Shown one piece after another: positions 46,922 to 57,313 of a stretch of DNA of 64,000 nt (positions are counted from its first letter, which is position 1; every line of letters begins with the position of its first letter). Source of the DNA: Umbelopsis ramanniana AG (taxonomy: Eukaryota; Mucoromycota; Umbelopsidomycetes; Umbelopsidales; Umbelopsidaceae); assembly GCF_025399195.1 (NCBI RefSeq), contig NW_026252142.1, positions 1 through 64,000 of the forward strand, given 5' to 3'. The notes beneath the pieces were generated by a model that saw only the letters and a program-made list of their open reading frames with translations, made no database searches and had not been told where the DNA came from. The position numbers were made by a program, and so were the translations under genes.

Positions 46922-49216
46922 TCAAAAAAAGCTATTACGAGGCTGTATGGCACCAGGATATGCTCCATTAATGATTGCACGTCCTCCATCGATATACCTG
47001 GCAGTCTCATTTCGCTTGATTAATCTGTTTTGGGTGTGCCAAATATCAACATCCTTCACAGTATTGGGCCGAGCATATCTGATTTTGTCCACATCCATAG
47101 ACCACGACGCCTTCCATGATTTGCGAAGTTTTCCAAGCTGGTTCGGTAAAGTAATGAGACTGGTCTTCCTTTGCCAATTTGGAGTGTCGTAATCACACTC
47201 TGTAGCAACGATATATCCAGCAGCTAATAGGACTTTGTTTGTTATAGGCAAGATAATCCTAGTTGCTCCTTCCAGCTTGTAGCCAAGATAACACGCCTGA
47301 TCTGAGCTCAGTAACCTGGTGGCTAGTTCTTTATCATCTCTTAAATAGCGGATAAATCCAGGAAGGCTGATTCCCCACTTTAAAAGCTGTTTGGCATCTA
47401 TTTCGTAAACGACTTTTTCTCCTTTAAAAAATTCCCACCAGGTCATATCTTTTGCCGCAATAGATATGTAGCCATGGAGGATCAACGTCAATACGACACT
47501 AACAAGAGAAGTAAGGGAGGTAGGGTCGATCCCATTGGGTCGTATATAAGCATTGTATGTAATTGCTAATGTCATAGTCAAACATACAGTGGCGAGATAA
47601 AGCAGACATAAAGTCATGTGTAAAAACCGAACGTCTACAATAAATCCGCCGCGTCTTTCTACAATTCGAGAAAACTGATCCCAAGGCCGATAGTCTACGC
47701 TGGGAGCCAGTATGACCATTTGATCATAAATAATAGTCGAAACGTTCGGTAATATAGGTACTTCTAAACCACAAATTGGAATGAGAGTATCACTTCTCAG
47801 TACCGCTCGTTTTAATTGCGAGTGGAAATGTCTGTGAGGTACCCTGATGCGGGCCAAGAAAGCTCGTCCATAAGCATTTGCCATGGCAGATCGCTGCTCC
47901 TTTGTCATCGGATCCGGCTCAAACGGCTTGGTGAATATGTAATACTTTGAATCAAAAGCCACTTTGGTATGCATAATATTGGACTGATCGTCATCTTCCC
48001 AGAATTGAGAAAGATGCAAAAGCGATAGAATTTTTACTTGCGTTAGAGTGTGCGTTGCCATGTAACCCGATACAAGTTTCCAATTCTCGTTTGGATTATG
48101 TATCGTCTGCGTCAACACTTTATGATAAGCTTGAAGCGGTCCTTGCATCTTACATAATTGTAAAATTGTTCGACACACACTGAGCTTGTGGACGATTTGC
48201 TGGCATTGTTCTAGTCGTACTACAGATGTATCGACAAACCACGCATCAAATGTACTGCTGTGCCTCTGATTGTGACATGTGAAACACAAGCTTCGTACGA
48301 TTTCCTCTACACAATGTTTGATGGCCATGACTCTCTCGCTATTGATTCTGTCAGACATCTTGACAGTCGAAGTTGAGAACTTGAGGCTCTGCACCATGTA
48401 GCCCAGGCGACAGAGGCTAATAACGTTCAAACAGCATGAAATTTGACGTAAAACTTGTCGTGCTTCCGCAGTTTCGTATACTTCCAAGCTAATAGCCATT
48501 TCTATGACTTCCCGAATGACATCCTTCAACTTTCCAGAAGGTTTGATCCATGCAAAACCACTAGTGGTATCAAATATCTGCTTGGTAATTTCCATGTCGC
48601 TGTTCAATATCCGCTGACCTAGATCGTCCCACGCTCTCATTTTGTCACCGTTTCTGTTGCGTGATCGAAAACCGTTGCTGTAGTAACTCGTTTTCCACAT
48701 TCTGTATTTTAAAAGTATAAATTGAATCCCAACGAAAATGACTTGCGATATGTATAACCGTGTTAGTGACCACTGTTGCCTAATATATGTGGTTTGTTCG
48801 TTCACATAATCTTGCGACATGAAAAAGCCAGAGGGAGCAGTTAACGAAATGCTTTGGAATGTTCTGATGTTCGACGAAAAAGTGCTGGTGTTGCCTATAT
48901 CAAGGCTCGTATTGCTGTCGACAAGAGTAAAGCTATCACTAAAGGAACTATGGTGGCTGCGAGGAAGATCTTCCAGTGGCATGGTGATTGAATGTGTAGT
49001 TCTGTATTTGATAACAAACTCGTTTTTTAGCTCTTGCCAATTGGAATGATCTCTAAGCAATAGCCAATCGCGGACTTTGTCTGTAACCCTGGAGTAAAAA
49101 GCAATTTCCTTTTGTCGATCACTCCATTTCTTCAGTGTAGCTTGCCTCTCTATGCCCTGAATCCATATATCCGGATCTTGATTTTCAGAATAGGGTGGAA
49201 TTTGTTCACACTCCAT
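46922..49216 (-). CDS. Gag-like N-terminus fused to a three-helix membrane protein
   Basis: One uninterrupted exon encodes 764 aa. Residues 8-72 resemble the capsid-like Retrotrans_gag domain of Ty3/gypsy elements: PPYSENQDPDIWIQGIER, WSDRQKEIAFYSR, VRDWLLL and NWQELKNEFVIKY. A Ser/Thr-rich linker follows. A hydrophobic helix lies at about 151-170 (LYISQVIFVGIQFILL). A 350-residue soluble region with many Cys and His follows, then two helices at about 531-553 and 568-588 and a 175-residue C-terminal part. I do not recognise the non-Gag portion. No protease, reverse transcriptase, integrase or LTR was seen nearby. The intact long ORF suggests selection and host use; both are inference. Confidence 0.7.
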   Translation of the reverse strand: MECEQIPPYSENQDPDIWIQGIERQATLKKWSDRQKEIAFYSRVTDKVRDWLLLRDHSNWQELKNEFVIKYRTTHSITMPLEDLPRSHHSSFSDSFTLVDSNTSLDIGNTSTFSSNIRTFQSISLTAPSGFFMSQDYVNEQTTYIRQQWSLTRLYISQVIFVGIQFILLKYRMWKTSYYSNGFRSRNRNGDKMRAWDDLGQRILNSDMEITKQIFDTTSGFAWIKPSGKLKDVIREVIEMAISLEVYETAEARQVLRQISCCLNVISLCRLGYMVQSLKFSTSTVKMSDRINSERVMAIKHCVEEIVRSLCFTCHNQRHSSTFDAWFVDTSVVRLEQCQQIVHKLSVCRTILQLCKMQGPLQAYHKVLTQTIHNPNENWKLVSGYMATHTLTQVKILSLLHLSQFWEDDDQSNIMHTKVAFDSKYYIFTKPFEPDPMTKEQRSAMANAYGRAFLARIRVPHRHFHSQLKRAVLRSDTLIPICGLEVPILPNVSTIIYDQMVILAPSVDYRPWDQFSRIVERRGGFIVDVRFLHMTLCLLYLATVCLTMTLAITYNAYIRPNGIDPTSLTSLVSVVLTLILHGYISIAAKDMTWWEFFKGEKVVYEIDAKQLLKWGISLPGFIRYLRDDKELATRLLSSDQACYLGYKLEGATRIILPITNKVLLAAGYIVATECDYDTPNWQRKTSLITLPNQLGKLRKSWKASWSMDVDKIRYARPNTVKDVDIWHTQNRLIKRNETARYIDGGRAIINGAYPGAIQPRNSFF

Positions 49217-51082
49217 GGCGTTGTGTTGTCCAGTGGTAGAATGGAGGTTAATTGACGTTATGATAGTAGTGCTAGTTCGATTGTTTCCAATTGTAACAAC
49301 GTGGATGTTCAGATTGTTTGGGTAGTGTAATAGGAATGGGGGTTTCCACAAAGCAGAATAAGGACGCTTAATTTATCTTCCACACCTCGATAGCTTTGGT
49401 GGTTCCGGTATGAAAGAGAGAGATCAGAATCATGGGCGCAGCATTTGTTGTATATCCGCCTTGTTGTGTCACATGCGGTGTATCTGTGACAGAAGTTTCC
49501 ATTCAACAGCTCAAAGGGAATACGAGAGTGGACAGGCAGCAAAGCCGAAAGTTTATCTGTATTCAAAGATAGTGATTTGATTCAAATATTGATAAATTCC
49601 CCTTTCCTTCATGTCGCATATTAAATGTATGGTTGTTGCCATAACAAAGCGAGAGACCTGTTGCTTTGTAAGGCAACGCGGTTTGGCATCCAAGCCAAAA
49701 TGTCCGCCATAAATCCCAAATGTTTGACAACCATCATGACCTACCAATATGTCTTCCAACATAAAGCGCTGGCATGCGTGAACCATTCGCTATCATCCAC
49801 CGAGACATAGGGAATGCGCAGGCGCTTCCTATAACATGATTAAATGTTTATTGTTGCAATTGGTTCTATAAAAGGTAAATAATGGTATATGTAGGATCAG
49901 TTCGGTTGGCATTACATCTCTTCTTGCCTGCGTTGATCGAGCTATACGGACTTGGGGTCTGCACCTTTAAAAATTTATTAAAGGATAGTCAACTGTCTAT
50001 AACAAAAATTACGTTGGTCGGTTAAGCCAGTCCCAAATCAATTGTGGCATAAGTCAGTTGGGTTACGCACTCACATGACCTGTGACGATTGTGGTAGCCA
50101 CAACAAAACGAACAACACATTACAATTCCTGTGAACGGCCGAATACTACTTTCGAAAGTCACATTAAATCATGCCATTTGGTTCCTTTTCAGTTCTAGAA
50201 TATCGATGTATTCCAGAACGAACTTGGAAGATGTAAGCTTTTTATCATCGCGGCGAAAAAGCTGGCTGCTGGGCAGAGACCAGGCGTACTATTTTTCAGG
50301 AAGAAACACAGTATGATATTTGAGCTTCTACCGTAATACCTATGTCCAGTGTAAATGCACGACAATGAGACGTGTAGCTGCTGGCATGTTCGATAGGTAG
50401 TATCTTTGCTCACGGACGGTTGCCATGCCTCCTATTTTGCTCATTTGGTAACAATCCGATTGCGGAATCTGAAGTGGTTGGAGAAGGGCCGTGTCTGTTT
50501 GTATCGACGACGTAAATGGTATGCCGAACACTCTGCGGAATACCAGGCTAGTAAAACGCAATATACATCATGATGTTCGGGCCTGGCTACTACTGAACTT
50601 GAACAAGTTGCATAGCGGCTTGAGTGCAAAGTAATGGAAGTACAAATGATACCCATATCGTCGACTACGGGAATGTATAACGAATTGACTTCTTGAAGGA
50701 CTGCCTCTGAAGTTTACTTCACAAATATCAGATTCCTCTCCCAAATGAAAATTTGATACCAGTGTCAGTCCATCTACTGGCCTCGAATGGGCAACCACTT
50801 CCTCCGAACTGAACAATGTTAAGATGGAGCACTAGTGATGATGCCCGAATGATTACAATCCATATGGTGTACAGTTGCTTTTATCTTTGCTATCGCCAGG
50901 GTATCTAACCCGTTTACTAGTGTGCTTAAGGCTAATCTGCTTACAGAACAGCACATAATGTTTCAATGCAAACTACAACGAATGCTAAATCTGTAGGATG
51001 TTATTTTATTTTCAGCGTTAATGAGCCAGCACCTTTACACTTGCGTTTCTCATGTATGCACTGTTTCCCTTCTATTACATTT
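49217..51082. other. 1.9-kb region without a supported gene
   Basis: Many ORFs of 60-85 codons occur on the minus strand (49309-49566, 49553-49786, 50340-50561, 50568-50816), with none recognisable. It is a possible upstream leader of the Gag-like gene plus decayed sequence. I saw no LTR pair. Confidence 0.45.
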
Positions 51083-52824
51083 TTACAATTTGGCCTTGGG
51101 AGAGTTTTTCTGCTTGTTGGCAGCTTCGCTCATCTTGACTCGAGACACCTTGCCAGTAGCAGTCTTCTGCATTTCCTTAACAACATAAATTCGCTTGGGG
51201 ATTTTGAATTTAGCCAGCTTAGCAGATGCGAACTCTTGCATCTCCTTTTCGATTTTCTTGGGATCTTCATTCTCATTGGCTTTCTTGAGAACAACCGCAG
51301 CATGGACTTCTTGTCCATACATTTCGTCGTCGACACCAAAACAGATGGCCTCAGCTGCCTTGGGGAAGGCAAGCAAGACACCATCGATTTCCAAGGGAGA
51401 GATCTTTTCTCCTCCGCGGTTGATGAGCTCCTTAATGCGTCCGGTCAAAATAAGGTATCCGTCTTTGTCCTTCTTTCCTTGATCACCAGTGCGGAACCAA
51501 CCATCAGCAGTAAAAGAACTCTGGTTGGCCTGAGGGTTGTTGAGATAACCCTTGGTCACATTGGCTCCCTTAATGCACACTTCACCTTCCGCAACATGCT
51601 TGCCATTGCTATCCAAAATAGCAATCTCAACACCTTGGCCAAGACCAACGGAGCCAGGCTTATGGGCGGCAGGAGGGAGGGGGTTGGAAGTCATTTGATG
51701 GGCAGCTTCAGTCATGGCATAGGCTTCCAAAACGGGGGCCTTGAAGGTTTCTTCCAAGGCATGGAATGTGGGAGGGGCCAAACTAGAGGAGCATGATCGG
51801 ATAAATCGAATGTTGGGGATTTCCTTGGGAGGATGGAGCAAAAGGATTTGATGCATAGTGGGGACTAGAATTTCATAGAAGAAAAAAAAACCATGGTTAA
51901 ACTTGATTGCTCCATGCTACGCCGATGATTCGAAAAAATGAAGGGCTTACCAGCTGTGTACCAGTTACACTTGTTTTCAATAAAGTCCTTCCAGAAGACA
52001 CCAGCCGAGAACTTTTGAGGAACGACTGCACTTCCACCCGATAACAACGTAGCAAGCAAACCACAAATCAAGCCATGAACGTGGAACAATGGCATGACCA
52101 AATAGGTACGATCTGCAGGCGTAAGCTTATATGTGTTGATGATGTTCTGCATGGTGGTAGCAATGTTCAGATGGGTGAGAGGCACACCTGCAAGCAAAGG
52201 TAGAATTAGCCCGAAAGTCCTTCAATCCTACTATACCATTCCATTCCATGCCATGCTCTCTCACTTACCCTTGGGTCGGCCAGTTGTGCCGCTGGTGTGT
52301 AGCAAAAGAGCCACATCGTCGGGTTGTGGGCGGACTTTACTAGGGTTGAATCCTCCTTTGGATTTATCCTTTCCAGGCACGGTCAGCTCGACTTGGATCT
52401 GATTGTTAGCCCACTCGATCTCTACGACAGCAACTCCAAAAGACTTTGCAGCCCGAACAACGGGGCTGTTGCTTTGAGTTGAACCCTTCGGAACAATGAT
52501 AGCGTGAGACTGAGAATCTTCAAGATAAAACTTGAATTCATCTTCGGTGTAAGCGGCATTGAGGGGAGCAGAGACCAATCTCATGTATCCAGTAGCCAAG
52601 AAAGCAATAATGAACTCGAGTGAGTTTGGATAAGCAATGGAAATAGCATGGCCAGGCTTGAAAGTGGAAGCAGGAAGTACGGCGGCAAGTTTTCCCGAGA
52701 AATCCGCAATGACTTGCAGTAATTGTTTGAATGTAAGGTGGACGGGGGTGGGAGCTGACGAAGGGATTATGACAGCTGTGTTGTTGTTGTTGTTACGCTC
52801 GAATACGGAGAAGAGAGTCGACAT
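51083..52824 (-). CDS. PCS60: Peroxisomal acyl/oxalyl-CoA synthetase (Pcs60-like)
   Basis: Three exons on the minus strand (52824-52269, 52187-51951, 51864-51083) encode 524 aa. The ANL-superfamily adenylation motif LLLHTSGTTGRPKG lies near residue 180. Further motifs are VMPLFHVHGL, YAMTEAAHQM, GWFRTGDQG, GRIKELINRGGEKISP and the catalytic Lys region KTATGKVSR. The protein ends AKL, a type 1 peroxisomal targeting signal. Length and motif spacing match Pcs60/AAE3 enzymes, which activate oxalate in yeast and plants. Substrate identity here is an inference. Intron 1 splits the GRPKG motif. Confidence 0.92.
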
Positions 52825-53677
52825 TGGAGGAGATGAAAGGGTAATGTTGAAAGGATTAACGGCTGGTTTTTATATAAGTTCTCATTGTGCCGGCGAAATC
52901 GATGAGGATCAACAGTCACGCAATGCAGATTTGCTCACACAAGCGATTGTGTCATTTTGCGTGCTCAGCACAAAATCACATAATTTGTGCGCGCTGCCTT
53001 TGCCATACCGCCCAAATCGCTTGTCCAAGCCAGGCCAAGCCAAGCGCGCAATCACTCTGCCTATCCATCTAAAATTCTGCGGTGTACACCGATGCCTTTT
53101 GAAAAGGATGCACTGGAACAAATATTTGCCTAAATAATTTTTACGTCGTGTTGGCGCAGTGTTTCATTTATGGAAGAAAGTAACCGTCTCGTAATACTGC
53201 CGGATGGAAATGTAAAGTGCCGGCAGAAGGACAATGTACATTTAAAATCAATCAAGCGTATGTTCATGGTTGTTGACGTCTTATCGCACAGTCCACTATC
53301 TCTGTGCTGACAATGCTTGCCTAATTTTGTCGGCAAGCAGTGCCTAAAAACGTGGTTGACGTATCCCTGCAGCTGCCATTCGGAAGAAATAAACTTACTC
53401 CGGGGTGGAACTTGGCTGACCAGGTCAACTCAGCCCGGCTTTATATTAAGATTACAGAGAGTGACACAGCGGTCTGTTTTATTCAATTAACATTGCGTGC
53501 AAATATGAACAATACAAGGTGAGGAGAGGTGTCTAGGAGGAGACAACTCAACCGTAAGATAGAGGATAGAAAAGATTCGGGGTGAGGAGATTATGGGGAC
53601 AAATAAGAAAAAAAAGGGAAATCGCAACAATTTAAACGTGACATGTACATGGTGGAGATAAGCAGGTGAAAAAACTT
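52825..53677. other. Intergenic region between PCS60 and the second Zn2Cys6 gene
   Basis: The PCS60 promoter lies next to 52825. The 3' UTR of the Zn2Cys6 gene precedes 53678. ORFs such as 52637-53137 (+) are antisense or unsupported. Confidence 0.5.
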
Positions 53678-56600
53678 TCAAGTAGTGGATCGGTCGCGTG
53701 CAAGGCCGTTCACTGTATTCTCATTGGCAACCACGACGTTGCCATGGTGAGTTAATATGACGGGCCGTACGCTGTTATTTCGATCATCCGTGGCCATAAA
53801 GTGCTGGCGAATAACATCGGTGTGGTGTTGATGAGCTGACGCATACACACCTAAACCGATGTTCATGTACTGAGGTTGCTGCGGTGGTACATTGAGTCGA
53901 GATTGCTCATCGTTTCGCTGTTGCTGAGGAGGAGATCGATCAAATATGGTTTGTGATGACAACCATTTGTCATTATCTTGCGCTGGCCATGTATCGTTGG
54001 AGGCTGCTGCGGCTGCAATAGAGTAAAGTAAAGGATCATCCCGATTGTCGAATCCGTTCGTTGTATGGGGTGGATTATCCCAACCCCGGTCACCAACATT
54101 GCCTGTGGCAGGATCCGCAGGGTGATGCGACTCCATAGCGTTTTGGCTTGGATGTGGATCGTGCTGTTGCATAGGGTCTGAAACAAGAGTAACCATATGG
54201 TTACTGTGATCACGTTGATGCTTTGACGACATATTATAGGAATTAAACTGTGGATTGGGATGAGATGGGGATTGACCGTTGGCCTGAGGTGACAACCCGT
54301 GCGGGAAAGTGGCAGGGTGGGGGACCACAGCATGCTGTGACAGGGTAGCCGTGGAAGAGGTTGTTGGCCAATGATCTCCCATGACGAGATTAATAGCATA
54401 GTTTTCTTCCTGAGTTGGATTTTGACCACTCGTATACCGTAAAGAAGATTGTCTTTGATTGGAATTAGAAGAGATATGTTGCTGGGAAGGAAATGCGTAG
54501 GTCAAGACTTCGGCTGCACGCTGCTCGTCACCATTGAGAACAATGTGATTTGCTTGCATGGATGAACGTTGATTTGGTGGAGATTGTCTGTCCGAGTACG
54601 ATCGTTTCTGCCCAGCCCGATGCGGTTCATTGTAACCCAGCGACCTATCCGATCTTGATTCCTCCTCCGAATGGATACCGTTGACTTGCTGATGATAGTT
54701 GTTACCATTGTTTTGACCACGACGTGGTTGGGGAGAGTTTCCAGCGTGATGCGGGCTGGAGGACGAGGAGCTGGAGGTGGCATCATGGGCAAGTGAATTT
54801 TGTAATGAGATAGCAAACTGCTCAACGGAAGGGAGGGATCTATGTTGTAAGAGGTCACGTAGGATTTTCAGAGACGCCTGCAGTAATTGCTTTGGGTGAT
54901 TGTTTGATTTATATGAAAAATCACCCAACCCATTCATATGTACAACCGATGCACGCATAAGAGCAGAGGCCAAGAATCGGTAAGTTGCAATAAAGTCTCG
55001 ACGTTGGTATAGGAAGGTAGCAAGCTGGGTGACATTTTCCGCTACAGTATGGCATCGATGCTGAATCAACTTGTTGGTGGAGTTGGCGTAAGGTTTCAAT
55101 ACAGACAATTCAATGACGTTATACACTAGGTGGATGTGGGAGACAATGGCGTTGGCTGGTGGATGAGGAGCGGTTGCGTTGGCTTGGGTAGGTAGAGGCG
55201 TCCATTGTAAATGAGGTGGAAGGGATCGCAGCCAGTTGATCAAATCGTTGTTGAAGCTAAGAAGCATTTGTTCGTGCTCTCTTGTGCGTACCATGGTCTG
55301 CTTGACCTGAAAAGATTCAAAATGCATAACTCTTTCCGCAATCTGCATCAACTTGATATAGGCGACAAATCCTTCCAACGTTTCATGTTCGGTTGCAAAA
55401 TCGGCGGTTTGAAAGACCGGCATATCGATTTCAAAATCCTCTGATCGTATCATCCAAGCGCCATCGGTATCAATACTCTGCAGCTTGTCCAGACAATAGC
55501 AACCCCAAAATACTCGCTTTCGCAACTCAATATCGTTGTTGGTCATACGATCACCAATAGTGTAGGATCGACACATTCCGAGGTCATAACAGAGCCTAAA
55601 AGCCACGCCACTGTATACGGAAGATCGACAGAAGCGGGATTGTTGAGGATCTTGGAACTCATACAATGATAACAGACACAGTGCGATGACCGTACTAATA
55701 CGAGGGATATCCAGAAAGTCGTCGATGAGTTGTTTTGCACGGTTAAAGTAAACATTTGCAGGTTCGCATAAGTCAGCATCTTCTTCGTTTAAGTTTATAG
55801 CAGCGTGGGCGTACATGGCGTTCAGTAGAAGCGGAGTAATAAGGTAGCCTTTGACTGAGAGTTGCTGCATCAACATTCTGCGTGGCATGACAGGAAACAC
55901 ATTATGTCGCTTTTCAAAGTAAGTCCTTATCAGACGCTCTTGAGTGGCTTTGGGTGGCATGGTCAGCGGGCCACTGTAGACAGTGGGGAGTGGTGGTTCG
56001 GGCTCCCAGGTATGCGATGATCCTTGTGAGCCAAACAAGGACGTATCCGAAGTTAGCTTAAAGCTATGAAGTTCCCTTTTACCACCCGGTATTTCAATGG
56101 CGTTATTACACAACGAGTCCAGTATTTCTTGGGTGCGAGTCAGACTCGCTGGCACTGTCTTCTGAGCTGTGCCGTTGGTGTTGACACCATCCCAACTGAA
56201 CAAAAAGTCTTCTGTGTTTTCCGGCCGTTCATCCCTAGGTCTTTCTCGGCTAGGTCGTGGTGACTTGTATGAGTCTGGATGTGCGACAGTCGATTCACTC
56301 GACCGCTCATCGTGGGTGCTGAGATAGGGCGTATCGGAGCCGGCGTTACTATCGAGATCGTCATCTGCATCTTGTGTAGGACCTTCTTTTGAAAAAGTAC
56401 ATGGTCGTCTTCTCGCTATTGAAATAGACAAGGTTCACTATTGGCTCCAAGACAAGCCAAAATATATTTGGGCGCTCCGCCAAGGTTACTTACCTTTACA
56501 CTACCAGACCAAAGATGATAGTCGCCAAAGCATTGTCGTTAGCCACAATGATCCGCCAACGAACACCCTTACAATTTCATACCCGATTTTAACATACCTG

Positions 56601-56914
56601 CATACATGGTTGTACTCCATCGCACTGAAAGTTTGAAACAACCAAAAAAAAAAAAAAAAGGTTAATAATCGAACGGTGGTATCGATTAAAAAAAAAAGCC
56701 CAGGTCGAGCAAGTGGCATGCTATAGCCATCACAGGCGGACATGGGTATTGACTAAAGATGCATTACCTTGATCTTTTTCTGACGACATGTGAAGCATGC
56801 TCGTCCAACTTTGAGACGCTTGATACGAGCCTCATGGGATGCTTTTGATTTAGTTGTGGATCTCGGAGAGGATGAGTGGCCATGCTGGCTTAATATAGGA
56901 GAGTGAGAAGCCAT
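53678..56914 (-). CDS. Zn2Cys6 transcription factor with a microexon-split zinc cluster
   Basis: Four exons on the minus strand (56914-56768, 56624-56598, 56500-56494, 56415-53678) encode 972 aa. Splicing assembles the cluster C-x2-C-x6-C-x5-C-x2-C-x6-C from all four exons. Exon 1 gives CFTCRQKKIK, exon 2 CDGVQPCMQ, the 7-nt exon 3 CK plus one base, and exon 4 ARRRPC. The fungal-specific middle domain follows (TYFEKRHNVFPVMPRR, RFCRSSVYSGVAFRLCYDLG, ELRKRVFWGCYCLDK). The tail is long and rich in Gln, His, Asn and Ser. Without exons 1-3 a start inside exon 4 would lack DNA binding. Targets are unknown. Confidence 0.9.
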
Positions 56915-57313
56915 GAGCTGGCATTCAAGAGATGAGAGATGTGACTATGGATGGAGAGTGATGAAGAATGAAATGGAGCAAAGTTGAAATGAGGATGTAA
57001 AGCAGCTTCCTCTTTTTTTTTTTCTGAAAACGTCGTAGTTTGATCACAAACTGAGGAACAAATTTTGCAGGGTCCACTTAAGCTTCTGGCTTGCGCTCAT
57101 TCAACTTCGTAACACCAGTGGCTCTTTTTCTGTGGACCGTTCGTTCCGGCGTTCAACACCCACTCTCTTCCATTTTATTTTCTTTCCCTCACGCTACTAA
57201 GTCATCGTATTCAATGTCATTTACTTCAATAGTATCATCCAGTCGTTTTCTGCCTACAGTTGGAATAGATAACTGAAAGATAATGTAGTTTGAGTGATAG
57301 GGGAATGTGATTT
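56915..57313. other. Zn2Cys6 gene promoter and Kelch gene 3' end
   Basis: No gene is seen. There is a T-rich run near 57014-57022. Both adjacent genes are on the minus strand, so the stretch is an upstream region for one and a 3' UTR for the other. Confidence 0.5.

Noticed and set aside
49553-49786. 77-codon minus-strand ORF near the Gag-like gene
   Set aside because: Considered as a retroelement protease or integrase fragment, but no diagnostic motif could be found.
53863-54858. Minus-strand ORFs of 188 and 118 codons in another frame
   Set aside because: Frame shadows of the low-complexity tail of the second Zn2Cys6 factor.
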